64,000 nt of DNA. It comes from Variovorax sp. 770b2. GTDB lineage: Bacteria > Pseudomonadota > Gammaproteobacteria > Burkholderiales > Burkholderiaceae_C. The notes beneath the pieces are model-generated. The model was not told where the DNA came from. It saw nothing but the letters and a program-made list of their open reading frames with translations, and did not search any database. Shown here piece by piece: positions 56,359 to 64,000 of this stretch. A program made the translations under genes and the position numbers. The stretch covers positions 248,001 through 312,000 of the forward strand of contig NZ_FOXJ01000001.1 in NCBI RefSeq assembly GCF_900115685.1, in the 5' to 3' direction. The number at the start of each line of letters is the position of its first letter. Position 1 is the first letter of the stretch.

Positions 56359-57332
56359 GCCAGGAGCGCGGCCCGCAACCCGAGCCCGGAGCGGACGGCG
56401 TGCCCGTGCGGACGCTTGCCATCGGCGCGGCCTTCGTGGCCGGGCTGGCGGCCATCGCGTGGGGGTACATGGAAGCCGGGCCTGAACGCAAGGCGCCGCC
56501 GGCGCCGATCATGGCGGTGCCCGTGACTGCGCCCGCGCCGGCAACCGTGGCCACGGCGCCCGCCGCGGCCGCATCGGCCTCCGCTCCAACTTCAGCGCCC
56601 GCGCCGCCGGCCGACATCGCCGCCACGCCGCGCCCCGATGCCACCGCCGTGCGCGGCGTGGTCAAGCCCAGGGACGAAGTGCTGTTCTCCGCCAAGATCG
56701 CCGCGCGCATCGCGCAGATGCCCTACCGGGAAGGCGAGCGTTTCCAGAAGGGCGCCGTGCTGGTGGCCTTCGACTGCACGCGCATCCGCGCCGAGGCCAA
56801 CGCCGCATGGGCCGCCAACCGCGCGAGCAACCAGGTGCTGCGGCAGAGCCAGGAGCTCGACAGGTACAACGCCATCGGCAAGACCGACGTGCAGATCGCC
56901 AAGGCCAAGGCCGAGCAGAGCGGCGCCGAAGCCGGCGCGCTCGAGGCGCAGATGCGCGACTGCACCATCGTTGCGCCTTTCTCGGGCATCGTGGTGGAGA
57001 ACATCTCGCACCTGCACGAGAACGCGGCAGCGGGCAAGGAACTGTCGCGCGTGCTGAACGACAGCGAACTGGAGATGCACCTGATCGCGCCCTCGGCCTG
57101 GCTGAGCTGGCTGCAGCCGGGCAGCCCCTTCAGGTTCAGGGTCGACGAGACGGCCGCGAGCTACGAAGGCAAGGTCGCGCGGCTGGGCGCCTCGGTCGAT
57201 CCGGTGAGCCAGACGGTGCGCGTGGTCGGCGTCTTCTCGGGCAACCGCGACAAGGTGCTGCCCGGCATGAGCGGCAGCGCGGAGTTTGCGCAGAATCCCG
57301 CGCTGAAGCCGAAGGAACGGGCAGGGCCATGA
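56355..57332 (+). CDS. HlyD/MFP-type periplasmic adaptor protein
   Basis: The 325-residue protein has one N-terminal helix (VRTLAIGAAFVAGLAAIAWG) that anchors it in the inner membrane, an Ala/Pro-rich linker to residue 90, and a biotinyl-lipoyl-like barrel-sandwich with a short helical hairpin (residues 105-230: RGVVKPRDEVLFSAKIAARI, then QMRDCTIVAPFSGIVVENIS). A beta-barrel part follows to the end. It should bridge an inner-membrane component and TolC. The coding sequence overlaps both neighbours by 4 bp (ATGA), so it is strictly coupled with them. Confidence 0.88.
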   Translation: MSQERGPQPEPGADGVPVRTLAIGAAFVAGLAAIAWGYMEAGPERKAPPAPIMAVPVTAPAPATVATAPAAAASASAPTSAPAPPADIAATPRPDATAVRGVVKPRDEVLFSAKIAARIAQMPYREGERFQKGAVLVAFDCTRIRAEANAAWAANRASNQVLRQSQELDRYNAIGKTDVQIAKAKAEQSGAEAGALEAQMRDCTIVAPFSGIVVENISHLHENAAAGKELSRVLNDSELEMHLIAPSAWLSWLQPGSPFRFRVDETAASYEGKVARLGASVDPVSQTVRVVGVFSGNRDKVLPGMSGSAEFAQNPALKPKERAGP

Positions 57333-58723
57333 CGCCGGTGCCCAAGGACGGGCCGCAGGGCGCCCGCGTGGTGGACGCCACGCCGCGCTTTCGCGACGGC
57401 ATGCTGGTGCTGCTCGAACTCGAGGCGGAAATCCGGCGGCAGCAGACGGAGAAGGAGCTTCTCTTTCACCTGCTCAACGAGACCCGGCGCATCCTGCCGT
57501 TGCGCCAGGCCTTCGCGCTGCGGCGGCGCCACGCGGACGCGGGCTTTCACGTGGCGGGCGTTTCCAGCCTCGCCGCGGTGGACCGCAACGTGCCGCTGAT
57601 TCGCTGGATCGAGCGGATCGTCGCCAGCCTGCCCGAGGAGGCATCGCGCACCGACCAGCCGCTGGCCTTCGGCCGCGCGTCGTATGTGGATGCGGACGAC
57701 CGCGATGCGGCCAGCTACCCGTTCGGGCATGCGCTGTGGCTGCCGATGCGCCTTCACGAAGGCCAGGCGCTGGGTGGCGCGCTGCTGTTCGCGGGCGAGC
57801 CGTGGACCGAGCCGCAGCAGAAGATCGCCGCGCGCCTGGCCGAAACCTATTCGCACGCATGGCGCGCGCTGGCCGGCCCGCAGCGCGCCTGGCAGCGCTG
57901 GCGCTTCGACCGCAAGACGCGCTGGCTGGTGGCCGCGGCACTGCTGCTGGCCTGCATCTTCCCGGTGTCGATGAGCGCGCTCGCGCCGATGGAAGTGGCC
58001 GCGGCCGATCCTTCGGTGATCGCCGCGCCGCTGACCGGCGTGGTGGCCGAAATTCTCGTGCCGCCCAACTCGCCGGTGAAGGCCGGCCAGCCGATCCTGC
58101 GTTTCGAGGACACCCGGCTGCGCAACGAGCTGGAGCTTGCGCAGCGCAAGATGCAGGTGGCGACCGCGCGCTTCGCCAGCACCTCGCAGGCGGCCATCGA
58201 CAGCGCCGACGCCAACCGCGAGGTGGCCATCAACAAGGCCGAGCTGGAGCTGGCCACGGCGCAGTACGACTACGCGCGCGACCTCATGGCCAAGTCGGTG
58301 CTGAGCGCGCCGGTCGAGGGCATCGCGGTGTATTCGGACCGCCGCGACTGGCAGGGCCGGCCGGTGGAAACGGGCCAGCAGATCATGAAGATCGCGAACC
58401 CCGGGCGCATCGAATTCAGCATCCTCCTGCCGGTGCAGGACAGCCTGCTGATCCAGGACGGTGCCCGCGTGAAGATCTACCTGGACAGCGACCCGCTGCG
58501 ACCCATCGATGCGCAACTGCTGCGCGCCGGCTACCAGGCCGAAAAGACGGAGAGCAACAACCTGGCCTTCCGCCTGGCCGCCCGCGCCGACGACGGCGCG
58601 GCGCTGAAGAACCTGCGCATCGGCACGCGCGGCACCGCGCAGGTATACGGCGGCAAGGTGCCGTTGCTGTTCTACGTGCTGCGCAGGCCGATCACGGTGC
58701 TGCGCCAGACCGTGGGCTGGTAG
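57329..58723 (+). CDS. HlyD-type adaptor with GAF-like cytoplasmic N-terminal domain
   Basis: The 464-residue protein has an unusual N-terminus of about 190 residues that looks like a GAF-type domain (residues 20-185: RRQQTEKELLFHLLNETRRI, then HALWLPMRLHEGQALGGALL). A single helix follows (RWLVAAALLLACIFPVSMSA, about 198-218), then a HlyD barrel-sandwich with a long coiled hairpin (residues 235-330) and MacA-like end strands. The GAF-like part would lie in the cytoplasm and could sense a ligand or the cargo. It overlaps the upstream gene by 4 bp and precedes the M50 gene by 12 bp. Confidence 0.82.
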   Translation: MTPVPKDGPQGARVVDATPRFRDGMLVLLELEAEIRRQQTEKELLFHLLNETRRILPLRQAFALRRRHADAGFHVAGVSSLAAVDRNVPLIRWIERIVASLPEEASRTDQPLAFGRASYVDADDRDAASYPFGHALWLPMRLHEGQALGGALLFAGEPWTEPQQKIAARLAETYSHAWRALAGPQRAWQRWRFDRKTRWLVAAALLLACIFPVSMSALAPMEVAAADPSVIAAPLTGVVAEILVPPNSPVKAGQPILRFEDTRLRNELELAQRKMQVATARFASTSQAAIDSADANREVAINKAELELATAQYDYARDLMAKSVLSAPVEGIAVYSDRRDWQGRPVETGQQIMKIANPGRIEFSILLPVQDSLLIQDGARVKIYLDSDPLRPIDAQLLRAGYQAEKTESNNLAFRLAARADDGAALKNLRIGTRGTAQVYGGKVPLLFYVLRRPITVLRQTVGW

Positions 58724-58735
58724 CCGGAAGAAGCG

Positions 58736-60934
58736 ATGAGCATCGAGGAACTCATGCCGGGACCGGTGCCGCAGCCGGCGCCGCCACCGCCGGGCGACCT
58801 GCCCGACGATGCGTACCTGCCCGAGCTGCGCGAGGAGTTGCGCTTCGACCGCAGTTCGCCGCTGCTGGACGGCGCGCCCAGCTGGAGCATCTTCGACCCG
58901 GTGCGGCACGCCTATTTCCAGATCGGCCAGGCCGAGTTCGCGATGCTGGCCGCATGGCGCGGCGGCACGGTCAAGGAGATGCGGCGGCGCTTCGTGCAGC
59001 AGCAGGGCGCCGAGCCCGACCCCCGCGCCATCAAGGCGCTGCTGCAGTTCCTGCTGGCCAACAGCCTCGTGCGCGCGCCGCTGGGCGATGCGGTGAAAAG
59101 CCTGCACGCGCAGGCCGAGGCGCGGGAGCAGTCGTGGTGGCAATGGCTGTTGCACCACTACCTGTTCATCCGCGTGCCGCTGGTGAAGCCCGACCGATTC
59201 CTGAAGCGCACGGTGCGCTGGGTGGCGCCGCTGTTCACGCGCACCTTCGTGTTCTGCATCGTGCTCACGGGCTTGCTGGGCCTGTACTTCGCGTCGCGGC
59301 AGTGGGACGAGTTCCTGCACACCTTCCCGTACTTTTTCTCGCTGAAAGGGCTGGCGGTGTACGGGCTGAGCCTGGCCTTCACCAAGACGCTGCACGAGCT
59401 GGGCCATGCCTACGCCGCCACGCGCTGCGGCTGCCGGGTGCCGACCATGGGCGTGTCGTTCCTGGTGATGGTGCCGGTGCTCTACACCGATACCACCGAC
59501 ACCTGGAAGCTGCGCTCGCGCAAGGACCGTCTGCTGGTCGACGGCGCGGGCGTGATCACCGAGCTGTGCCTGGCGAGCATCGCGACGCTGCTGTGGGCCT
59601 TCCTGCCCGACGGGCCGGTGAGGAGCGCGGCCTTCGTGATCGCCACCACCGGCTGGATCGGCACGCTGGCGATCAACCTGAGCCCGTTCATGCGCTTCGA
59701 CGGCTACTACTTCATGTCGGACATGCTGGGGGTGCCCAACCTCGGCAGCCGCTCGCAGGCCTTTGGCCAATGGAAGATGCGCGAGTGGCTGTTCGGCATG
59801 GGTGCGCCCATGCCCGAACCGGCGACGGCGCGCATCGCGCGGATGTTCGCCTTCTTCGCCTGGGCGACCTGGCTCTACCGGCTCTTTCTGTTCCTGGGCA
59901 TCGCCCTGGTCGTCTATCACTTCTTCTTCAAGGCGGCGGGCATCCTGCTGTTCGCCGTGGAGATCGGCTGGTTCATCGCCATGCCCGTCTGGCGCGAAAT
60001 CAAACATTGGTGGGCGCTGCGCGGCGCGATCGCGCGCAAGCCCCGCAGCGTGCTGACGTTCTCGTTGCTGGCGATCGCGCTCGTCGCGGTGTTCCTGCCG
60101 CTGGACCTGAGCGTGAAGGTGCCGGCCGTGCTGGGCGCCACGCGCGAGGGGCCGATCTTCGCGCCCGAGGCCTCGCAGATTGCGGAGCTGCATGTGCGGC
60201 CGGGCGCGCAGGTGCGCGAGGGGCAGGTGCTCTTCACGCTGCGTTCGCCCATGCTCGAACAGGAGCAGCGCGAGGCGCGCATCCGCCTGGCGCTGCTGCA
60301 GGCGCGGCTCGCGCGCTCGGTGGCCGATCGCATCGACCGCGCGCAGACGCAGGAGCTCTTGCGCGGCGTGGTCGCCGAGCAGGAAAACCTCGGCGGGCTG
60401 GCCAGGCGCCGCGCGCTGCTGCAGGTGAAGGCGCCGTTCGCGGGCATCGCGGTGGACCTGGATGCCGAGCTGCATGCCTCGCGCTGGATCACCGGCAAGC
60501 AACTGCTGGCGCGCATCGTCGACGAGCGGGGCGCGCAAGACTTGCGCGGCTATGTCGAGGGCCAGCATGCCTGGCGACTGCGCGAGGGTGCCCAAGGCCG
60601 CTTCGTGCCCGACGATCCGCGGCAGGCCAGCTTCCAGGTGGCGCTGGTGGACGTGTCGGCCGTGGCCGCGGAAGACATCGACTCGGCTTACCTGCAGTCG
60701 GTGAATGGCGGGCCGATTGCCGTGAACGTGACCGACAAGGGCAAGGCCGTGCCCAACCTGAGCCAGTACCCGCTGCTGATGCGCCCTGTGCGTGCCGAGG
60801 GCGATCGCGGCGACACCGCGCGCATCCAGCAGATCGTGCGCGGCGTGGTGACCATGGATGCGCGCGGCGAAAGCCTGTTCGCCAAGGTGGCGCGTCAGGT
60901 GCTGCGCGTGCTGGCCAGGGAAAGCGGGCTCTGA
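58736..60934 (+). CDS. PqqD/RRE-like, M50 metalloprotease and HlyD-like three-part membrane protein
   Basis: The 732-residue protein has three parts. Residues 43-118 resemble PqqD/RRE leader-binding domains (WSIFDPVRHAYFQIGQAEFA, then AIKALLQFLLANSLV). Residues about 160-440 form a polytopic M50 (site-2 protease) core with HELGH at 220-224 (zinc ligands His220, His224; Glu221) and the partner motif NLSPFMRFDGYYF (Asp322). Residues about 441-732 hold a helix and a HlyD-like barrel-sandwich with a helical hairpin. It may recognise and cut cargo while linking to TolC. Its 3' end overlaps the convergent acyltransferase gene by 40 bp. Confidence 0.85.
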   Translation: MSIEELMPGPVPQPAPPPPGDLPDDAYLPELREELRFDRSSPLLDGAPSWSIFDPVRHAYFQIGQAEFAMLAAWRGGTVKEMRRRFVQQQGAEPDPRAIKALLQFLLANSLVRAPLGDAVKSLHAQAEAREQSWWQWLLHHYLFIRVPLVKPDRFLKRTVRWVAPLFTRTFVFCIVLTGLLGLYFASRQWDEFLHTFPYFFSLKGLAVYGLSLAFTKTLHELGHAYAATRCGCRVPTMGVSFLVMVPVLYTDTTDTWKLRSRKDRLLVDGAGVITELCLASIATLLWAFLPDGPVRSAAFVIATTGWIGTLAINLSPFMRFDGYYFMSDMLGVPNLGSRSQAFGQWKMREWLFGMGAPMPEPATARIARMFAFFAWATWLYRLFLFLGIALVVYHFFFKAAGILLFAVEIGWFIAMPVWREIKHWWALRGAIARKPRSVLTFSLLAIALVAVFLPLDLSVKVPAVLGATREGPIFAPEASQIAELHVRPGAQVREGQVLFTLRSPMLEQEQREARIRLALLQARLARSVADRIDRAQTQELLRGVVAEQENLGGLARRRALLQVKAPFAGIAVDLDAELHASRWITGKQLLARIVDERGAQDLRGYVEGQHAWRLREGAQGRFVPDDPRQASFQVALVDVSAVAAEDIDSAYLQSVNGGPIAVNVTDKGKAVPNLSQYPLLMRPVRAEGDRGDTARIQQIVRGVVTMDARGESLFAKVARQVLRVLARESGL

Positions 60935-62118
60935 TCCCGCAAGGCGGGCGCCGGGCGCGCGCGGCGCGTCAGCCCGAACAGCGGCCGCAGCCACCGCACG
61001 CGGCGCACCAGCCCGTCGGTCAGCAGCCAGCACCCGCCGATGGTGGCCGCGAGGATCAGCGCGGGCTCCAGCACCGGGCCCAGCGCCAGCGGCGCGAGCC
61101 AGACGACGGCCACGATGATCAGCGTCTGGTGCAGCACGTACCACGGGTACACCGATTCGTTGGCCCAGCGCAGCCACGGCCACGGGTGGTTCAGGTGGCG
61201 GTGGCCATGGCCGAGGATCGTCGCGATGGCCAGCCACATGTAGAGCGTGCGCAGCAGGTCCACGAGCAGGTCCGGGGCCGATCCCCGCGCGCCGACCCGC
61301 AGCGCGATGAAGGCGGCGATCGCCACGACCGCCAGCACCAGCGACACCCGCCGCATGCGCTCCAGCTCCTTCCAGATGCCCGTGTCCACGCCCATCCAGT
61401 AGCCGTAGAGGAACACGGTGAGGTAGATGGCGTGCAGGTAGAAGTCGCGCACCAGGTTGTGCGTGGGCGGAAAGTGCGGGGCCAGCAGCACCGTCCACGC
61501 CAGCAGCGGCAGCACCGGCAGCAGCAGCAACTTCCAGCCGCGCAGCGCGTTGAAGCGGCGGCGCACCCACTGGCCGGCCGGCGATTGCCACAGCGGCAGC
61601 GTCAGCGCGACCAGCGCGGTGTAGGCAAAGAGATAGGGCAGGTACCAGAGGTGGTTCCAGGTCATGCCGAACTCCGCACCGTCGAACGCGCGCCGGGGCC
61701 ATGGCCCGGCCATCGACAGGTAGCGCAGCAAGAAGGCGCCGAATCCCGGTGCGATCAGCCCGTTGGCCACGCCCTGCGCGTAGGCCTGGTAGGGCACGAT
61801 CACCATCATCCCGAACACCAGCGGCAGCATCAGCCGGGCGCCGCGGCTGCGCAGCAGTGCCGCGGTGCCCTGGTGGCGGGCGAGGAAGCCGAGCGACACG
61901 CCCGAGATCAGGAATACCAGGTCCATGCGCCAGAGGTTCAGCACCCGCATCGGCCACTGCAGCCATTCGGCCGCGTGCGGGCTTTTCAGGTGCCAGGGCC
62001 AGTCGGCCACGTAGTACATGGCCACGTGATAGAGGATCACGAACAGGAAGGCGAGGGCGCGCAGCGCGTCGATGTCGTGGCGCCGGCCGGCGTCGGGCAG
62101 GGGAGTCGGGAGGTTCAT
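60895..62118 (-). CDS. Acyltransferase-3 family membrane protein
   Basis: The 407-residue protein has about ten hydrophobic helices and the acyltransferase-3 start RRHDIDALRALAFLFVILYH, then LWRMDLVFLISGVSLGFLAR. It shows YPWYVLHQTLIIVAVVWLAP in the last third, with the conserved His. Family members transfer acyl groups to sugars or cell-surface polymers across the inner membrane. It is convergent with the M50 gene, and their ends overlap by 40 bp. The target could be surface glycans, but that is only a guess. Confidence 0.9.
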   Translation of the reverse strand: MNLPTPLPDAGRRHDIDALRALAFLFVILYHVAMYYVADWPWHLKSPHAAEWLQWPMRVLNLWRMDLVFLISGVSLGFLARHQGTAALLRSRGARLMLPLVFGMMVIVPYQAYAQGVANGLIAPGFGAFLLRYLSMAGPWPRRAFDGAEFGMTWNHLWYLPYLFAYTALVALTLPLWQSPAGQWVRRRFNALRGWKLLLLPVLPLLAWTVLLAPHFPPTHNLVRDFYLHAIYLTVFLYGYWMGVDTGIWKELERMRRVSLVLAVVAIAAFIALRVGARGSAPDLLVDLLRTLYMWLAIATILGHGHRHLNHPWPWLRWANESVYPWYVLHQTLIIVAVVWLAPLALGPVLEPALILAATIGGCWLLTDGLVRRVRWLRPLFGLTRRARPAPALRDQSPLSLASTRST

Positions 62119-62273
62119 TTCGGGGTCCTCGAAGCAGAAAGAGCGGCCATCGTGTGGCCCGGCGCCGCCCGGCGGGGCGGCCGCGGGACGGATGGCCCGG
62201 GCTTTGTGACGAGCGGTGGCCCCGTGGGACGAAATTCACCGCCAGGGCCGCGCGGATGGCGAGAATCCCGGGC

Positions 62274-63236
62274 ATGAAAGCGTCCCACCGGAACCTGTAC
62301 GAGCGCTACGAGCCGATCCGCCGCTACGTGGAGGCAGGTTTCTGGATCGTGCTGATGGCGCTGCAGGGCGTGTTCAGCACCATGGTGGCGGTGGTCGACG
62401 CCCGCAATCGCGCCGTGCCGCGCGCGACCTGGGAAATCGTCACCTGGGAGGGATCGAGCCACCTGGTGCTGCTGATGCTGATCCCGGTGTTCGTGGCCGT
62501 CGAGCGCCGGCTGGCGCCGCTGATGATGCCCGGCCGCTGGGTGCGATTCGTGGCCGGGCACGTGGTGGCCAGCGTGGCCATCAGCGTGGCGCACGTGGCG
62601 GGCATGTTCGCGGTGCGCTCGCTGGTCTATGCCCTGGCCGGCGGCCGCTACGACTTCGGCGGCTGGAGCGCCCAGTGGGGCTACGAGTACCTGAAGGACG
62701 TGCGGGTGTACGTCTCGATCGTCTTCGGCATCTGGGCGTACCGGCTCTTCATGCTGCGGCTGCAGGGCGAGGCGCGGGTGCTCGATGCGCCGGAGGCGGG
62801 CGTGTCCGACGCGCCGGAGCCCGCGCCGCCGCCGCCCGTTCCCCCGGCGCTGCCGACCGATGCGCCCACCGAGCCGGAGAGCCCGCCGCCCCCGACCCTT
62901 CCGGCGCGGCCCGAACGCTTTCTGGTGCGCAAGCTGCGCCGCGAATTCCTGATCGCCGCCACCGACATCGACTGGCTCCAGGCCGAGGGCAATTACGTCG
63001 GCCTGCACGTCAACGGCCACGACTACCTGCTGCGCGCCACGCTCACCGATTTCCTCGCCCAGCTGGACCCCGCCCGGTTTGTGCGCGTGCACCGAAGCCA
63101 TGCGGTGAACCTGGCGCGCATCAAGGAAATCGAGCCGCTGGACGGCGGCGACGCCCGGCTGCACATGCATGACGGCACCTCGGTGCCCTGCAGCCGGCGG
63201 TATCGCGACGCGCTGCGCGCCGGCGCGGTGGGCTGA
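62274..63236 (+). CDS. Membrane-bound LytTR transcriptional regulator
   Basis: The 320-residue protein has four hydrophobic helices in residues 15-165 (FWIVLMALQGVFSTMVAVVD, SSHLVLLMLIPVFVAVERRL, FVAGHVVASVAISVAHVAGM, VYVSIVFGIWAYRLFMLRL). A Pro-rich linker from 185 to 210 follows, then a LytTR DNA-binding domain from about 216 to the end (ATDIDWLQAEGNYVGLHVNG, then FVRVHRSHAVNLARIKEIEP). It has no receiver domain, so it senses through the membrane part. LytTR proteins often control adhesins, exopolysaccharides and toxins, so the giant adhesin operon is a possible target. Confidence 0.9.
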   Translation: MKASHRNLYERYEPIRRYVEAGFWIVLMALQGVFSTMVAVVDARNRAVPRATWEIVTWEGSSHLVLLMLIPVFVAVERRLAPLMMPGRWVRFVAGHVVASVAISVAHVAGMFAVRSLVYALAGGRYDFGGWSAQWGYEYLKDVRVYVSIVFGIWAYRLFMLRLQGEARVLDAPEAGVSDAPEPAPPPPVPPALPTDAPTEPESPPPPTLPARPERFLVRKLRREFLIAATDIDWLQAEGNYVGLHVNGHDYLLRATLTDFLAQLDPARFVRVHRSHAVNLARIKEIEPLDGGDARLHMHDGTSVPCSRRYRDALRAGAVG

Positions 63237-63310
63237 GCGGGTCTAAAGCAGCCTGTTCCGGTGCGTGGACGCGCCGTTATGGCTCGTTTCGCACCATCGA
63301 AGAGCTTTTA

Positions 63311-63324
63311 GGCACCATTTTTGC
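63311..63324 (+). promoter_or_regulatory. Probable sigma-54 promoter of the ammonium transporter gene
   Basis: GGCAC (63311-63315), five bases, then TTGC (63321-63324) match the sigma-54 -24/-12 pattern with the right spacing. The start codon is about 73 bp downstream. GCACCAT-type sequences resembling NtrC half-sites occur at 63291, 63331 and 63362, but they are not well-spaced full NtrC sites. This fits nitrogen-regulated expression. Confidence 0.6.
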
Positions 63325-63396
63325 TTCCTTGCACCATCGCTCCGGGCAATCTGGATGCGATGCACCAATTCAAACCAAAAATTGCAAGAAGCTCCC

Positions 63397-64000
63397 ATGG
63401 ACGCACTCAAACAGGGCGCAGATGCGCTGTTCATTCTTCTCGGCGCCATCATGGTGTTGGCCATGCATGCCGGTTTCGCCTTTCTCGAACTGGGCACCGT
63501 GCGCAAGAAGAACCAGGTCAATGCGCTGGTGAAGATCCTGGTCGACTTCTCGGTCTCGACCATCGTGTACTTCCTCGTGGGCTACGGCGTGGCCTACGGC
63601 ACCCACTTCTTCGTGGGCGCGACCGAGCTGGCGGCCAGGAGCGGCTACGAGCTGGTGAAGTTCTTCTTCCTGCTGACTTTTGCCGCGGCCATTCCGGCCA
63701 TCATTTCGGGCGGCATCGCCGAGCGCGCCAAGTTCTGGCCGCAGCTCATCGCCACCGCGGTGATCGTGGGCGTGGTGTATCCGCTGTTCGAGGGCATCGC
63801 GTGGAACAAGCACTTCGGCATCCAGGGCTGGATCGCCTCGGTCACCGGCCACGAGTTCCATGATTTCGCGGGCTCGGTGGTGGTGCACGCGGTGGGCGGC
63901 TGGCTGGCGCTGCCGGCGGTCATCCTGCTGGGCGCGCGCCGCAACCGCTACCGCGGCGACGGCTCGCTGAGCGCGCATCCGCCGTCGAACATCCCATTCC
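63397..64000 (+). CDS. amtB: Ammonium transporter (Amt), 3' truncated by window end
   Basis: At least 201 residues are visible. The N-terminus MDALKQGADALFILLGAIMV leads into helix 1, then MHAGFAFLELGTVRKKNQVN. The Amt signature DFAGSVVVHAVGGWLALPAV follows, with the His and Gly residues at the pore entrance. No GlnK gene precedes it, unlike the usual glnK-amtB order, and a sigma-54-type promoter lies directly upstream. The frame runs to the right edge without a stop codon. Confidence 0.9.
   Translation, partial: MDALKQGADALFILLGAIMVLAMHAGFAFLELGTVRKKNQVNALVKILVDFSVSTIVYFLVGYGVAYGTHFFVGATELAARSGYELVKFFFLLTFAAAIPAIISGGIAERAKFWPQLIATAVIVGVVYPLFEGIAWNKHFGIQGWIASVTGHEFHDFAGSVVVHAVGGWLALPAVILLGARRNRYRGDGSLSAHPPSNIPF

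Noticed and set aside
57161..62275. Long open frames on both strands (1,704 and 1,513 codons) across the secretion genes
   Set aside because: They are shadows of the HlyD, M50, acyltransferase and regulator genes caused by high GC. The true frames show motifs such as HELGH and membrane helices.

Overview
The window is high-GC chromosomal DNA with the gene repertoire and repeat families of a betaproteobacterium of the Comamonadaceae, most like Variovorax. Reasons are a Bug-family solute receptor, many LysR/AraC regulators, a proteobacterial-type GshA, and short GCTAT(N7)ATAGC and GACAAGCTCAGC-type intergenic repeats that I associate with this family. This is an inference from gene content; no rRNA or tRNA gene is present to confirm it. 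I see no phage, IS element, integrase or CRISPR array.

Region 1 (1-12.3 kb) is ordinary metabolism and regulation: a PepSY-type membrane protein cut by the window edge, a DUF808 membrane protein, a YVTN-like propeller lipoprotein, a tight GNAT/DUF2164/VOC cluster, an enoyl-CoA hydratase, a peptidase plus MHS-type transporter operon opposite a LysR regulator, a GST, an AraC regulator and an SDR. Region 2 (12.3-14.1 kb) pairs a COG0523 (CobW-type) metallochaperone GTPase with a Fur-family repressor; both upstream regions carry TGCAAC-type repeats. Region 3 (14.2-29.2 kb) holds an AraC regulator, a tryptophan 2,3-dioxygenase with an FAD monooxygenase, a Bug receptor, a small ferredoxin, an esterase, gshA, a cyclase, an aldo/keto reductase with divergent LysR, a lone receiver domain, an SDR, a SnoaL/MerR pair, an HPF-like protein, a CBS protein and a BamE-like lipoprotein-size protein.

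Region 4 (29.4-37.0 kb) looks like a metal-limitation cluster: a YlqF GTPase, a second, histidine-rich Fur-family repressor, then a strong promoter overlapped by a long palindrome, the zinc-free ribosomal protein L36 paralogue, a DUF3526-type ABC transporter (ATPase and two permeases) and a TonB-dependent receptor. MuiA/DUF4139 and a thioesterase follow.

Region 5 (39.3-60.9 kb) is the most remarkable part. After a 508-bp AT-rich leader comes a 4,963-residue repeat protein with a LEPR-XLL-like N-terminal motif, a DUF4347 domain, an SdrD-B-like domain and about 35 cadherin/VCBS-like units, many with exact DNA periods (321, 414, 627 and 1,071 bp). Downstream lie a TolC-family lipoprotein, a HlyD-type adaptor, a second HlyD protein with a GAF-like cytoplasmic domain, and a polytopic M50 metalloprotease fused to a PqqD/RRE-like N-terminus and a HlyD-like C-terminus. 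The first three of these four overlap at ATGA junctions. No ABC ATPase is encoded, although TolC and HlyD are type I secretion parts. I read this as a dedicated, possibly ATPase-independent or protease-coupled export system for the giant surface protein.

Region 6 (60.9-64.0 kb) has an acyltransferase-3 membrane protein whose gene overlaps the end of the M50 gene, a membrane-bound LytTR regulator, and the start of an Amt ammonium transporter gene behind a probable sigma-54 promoter.
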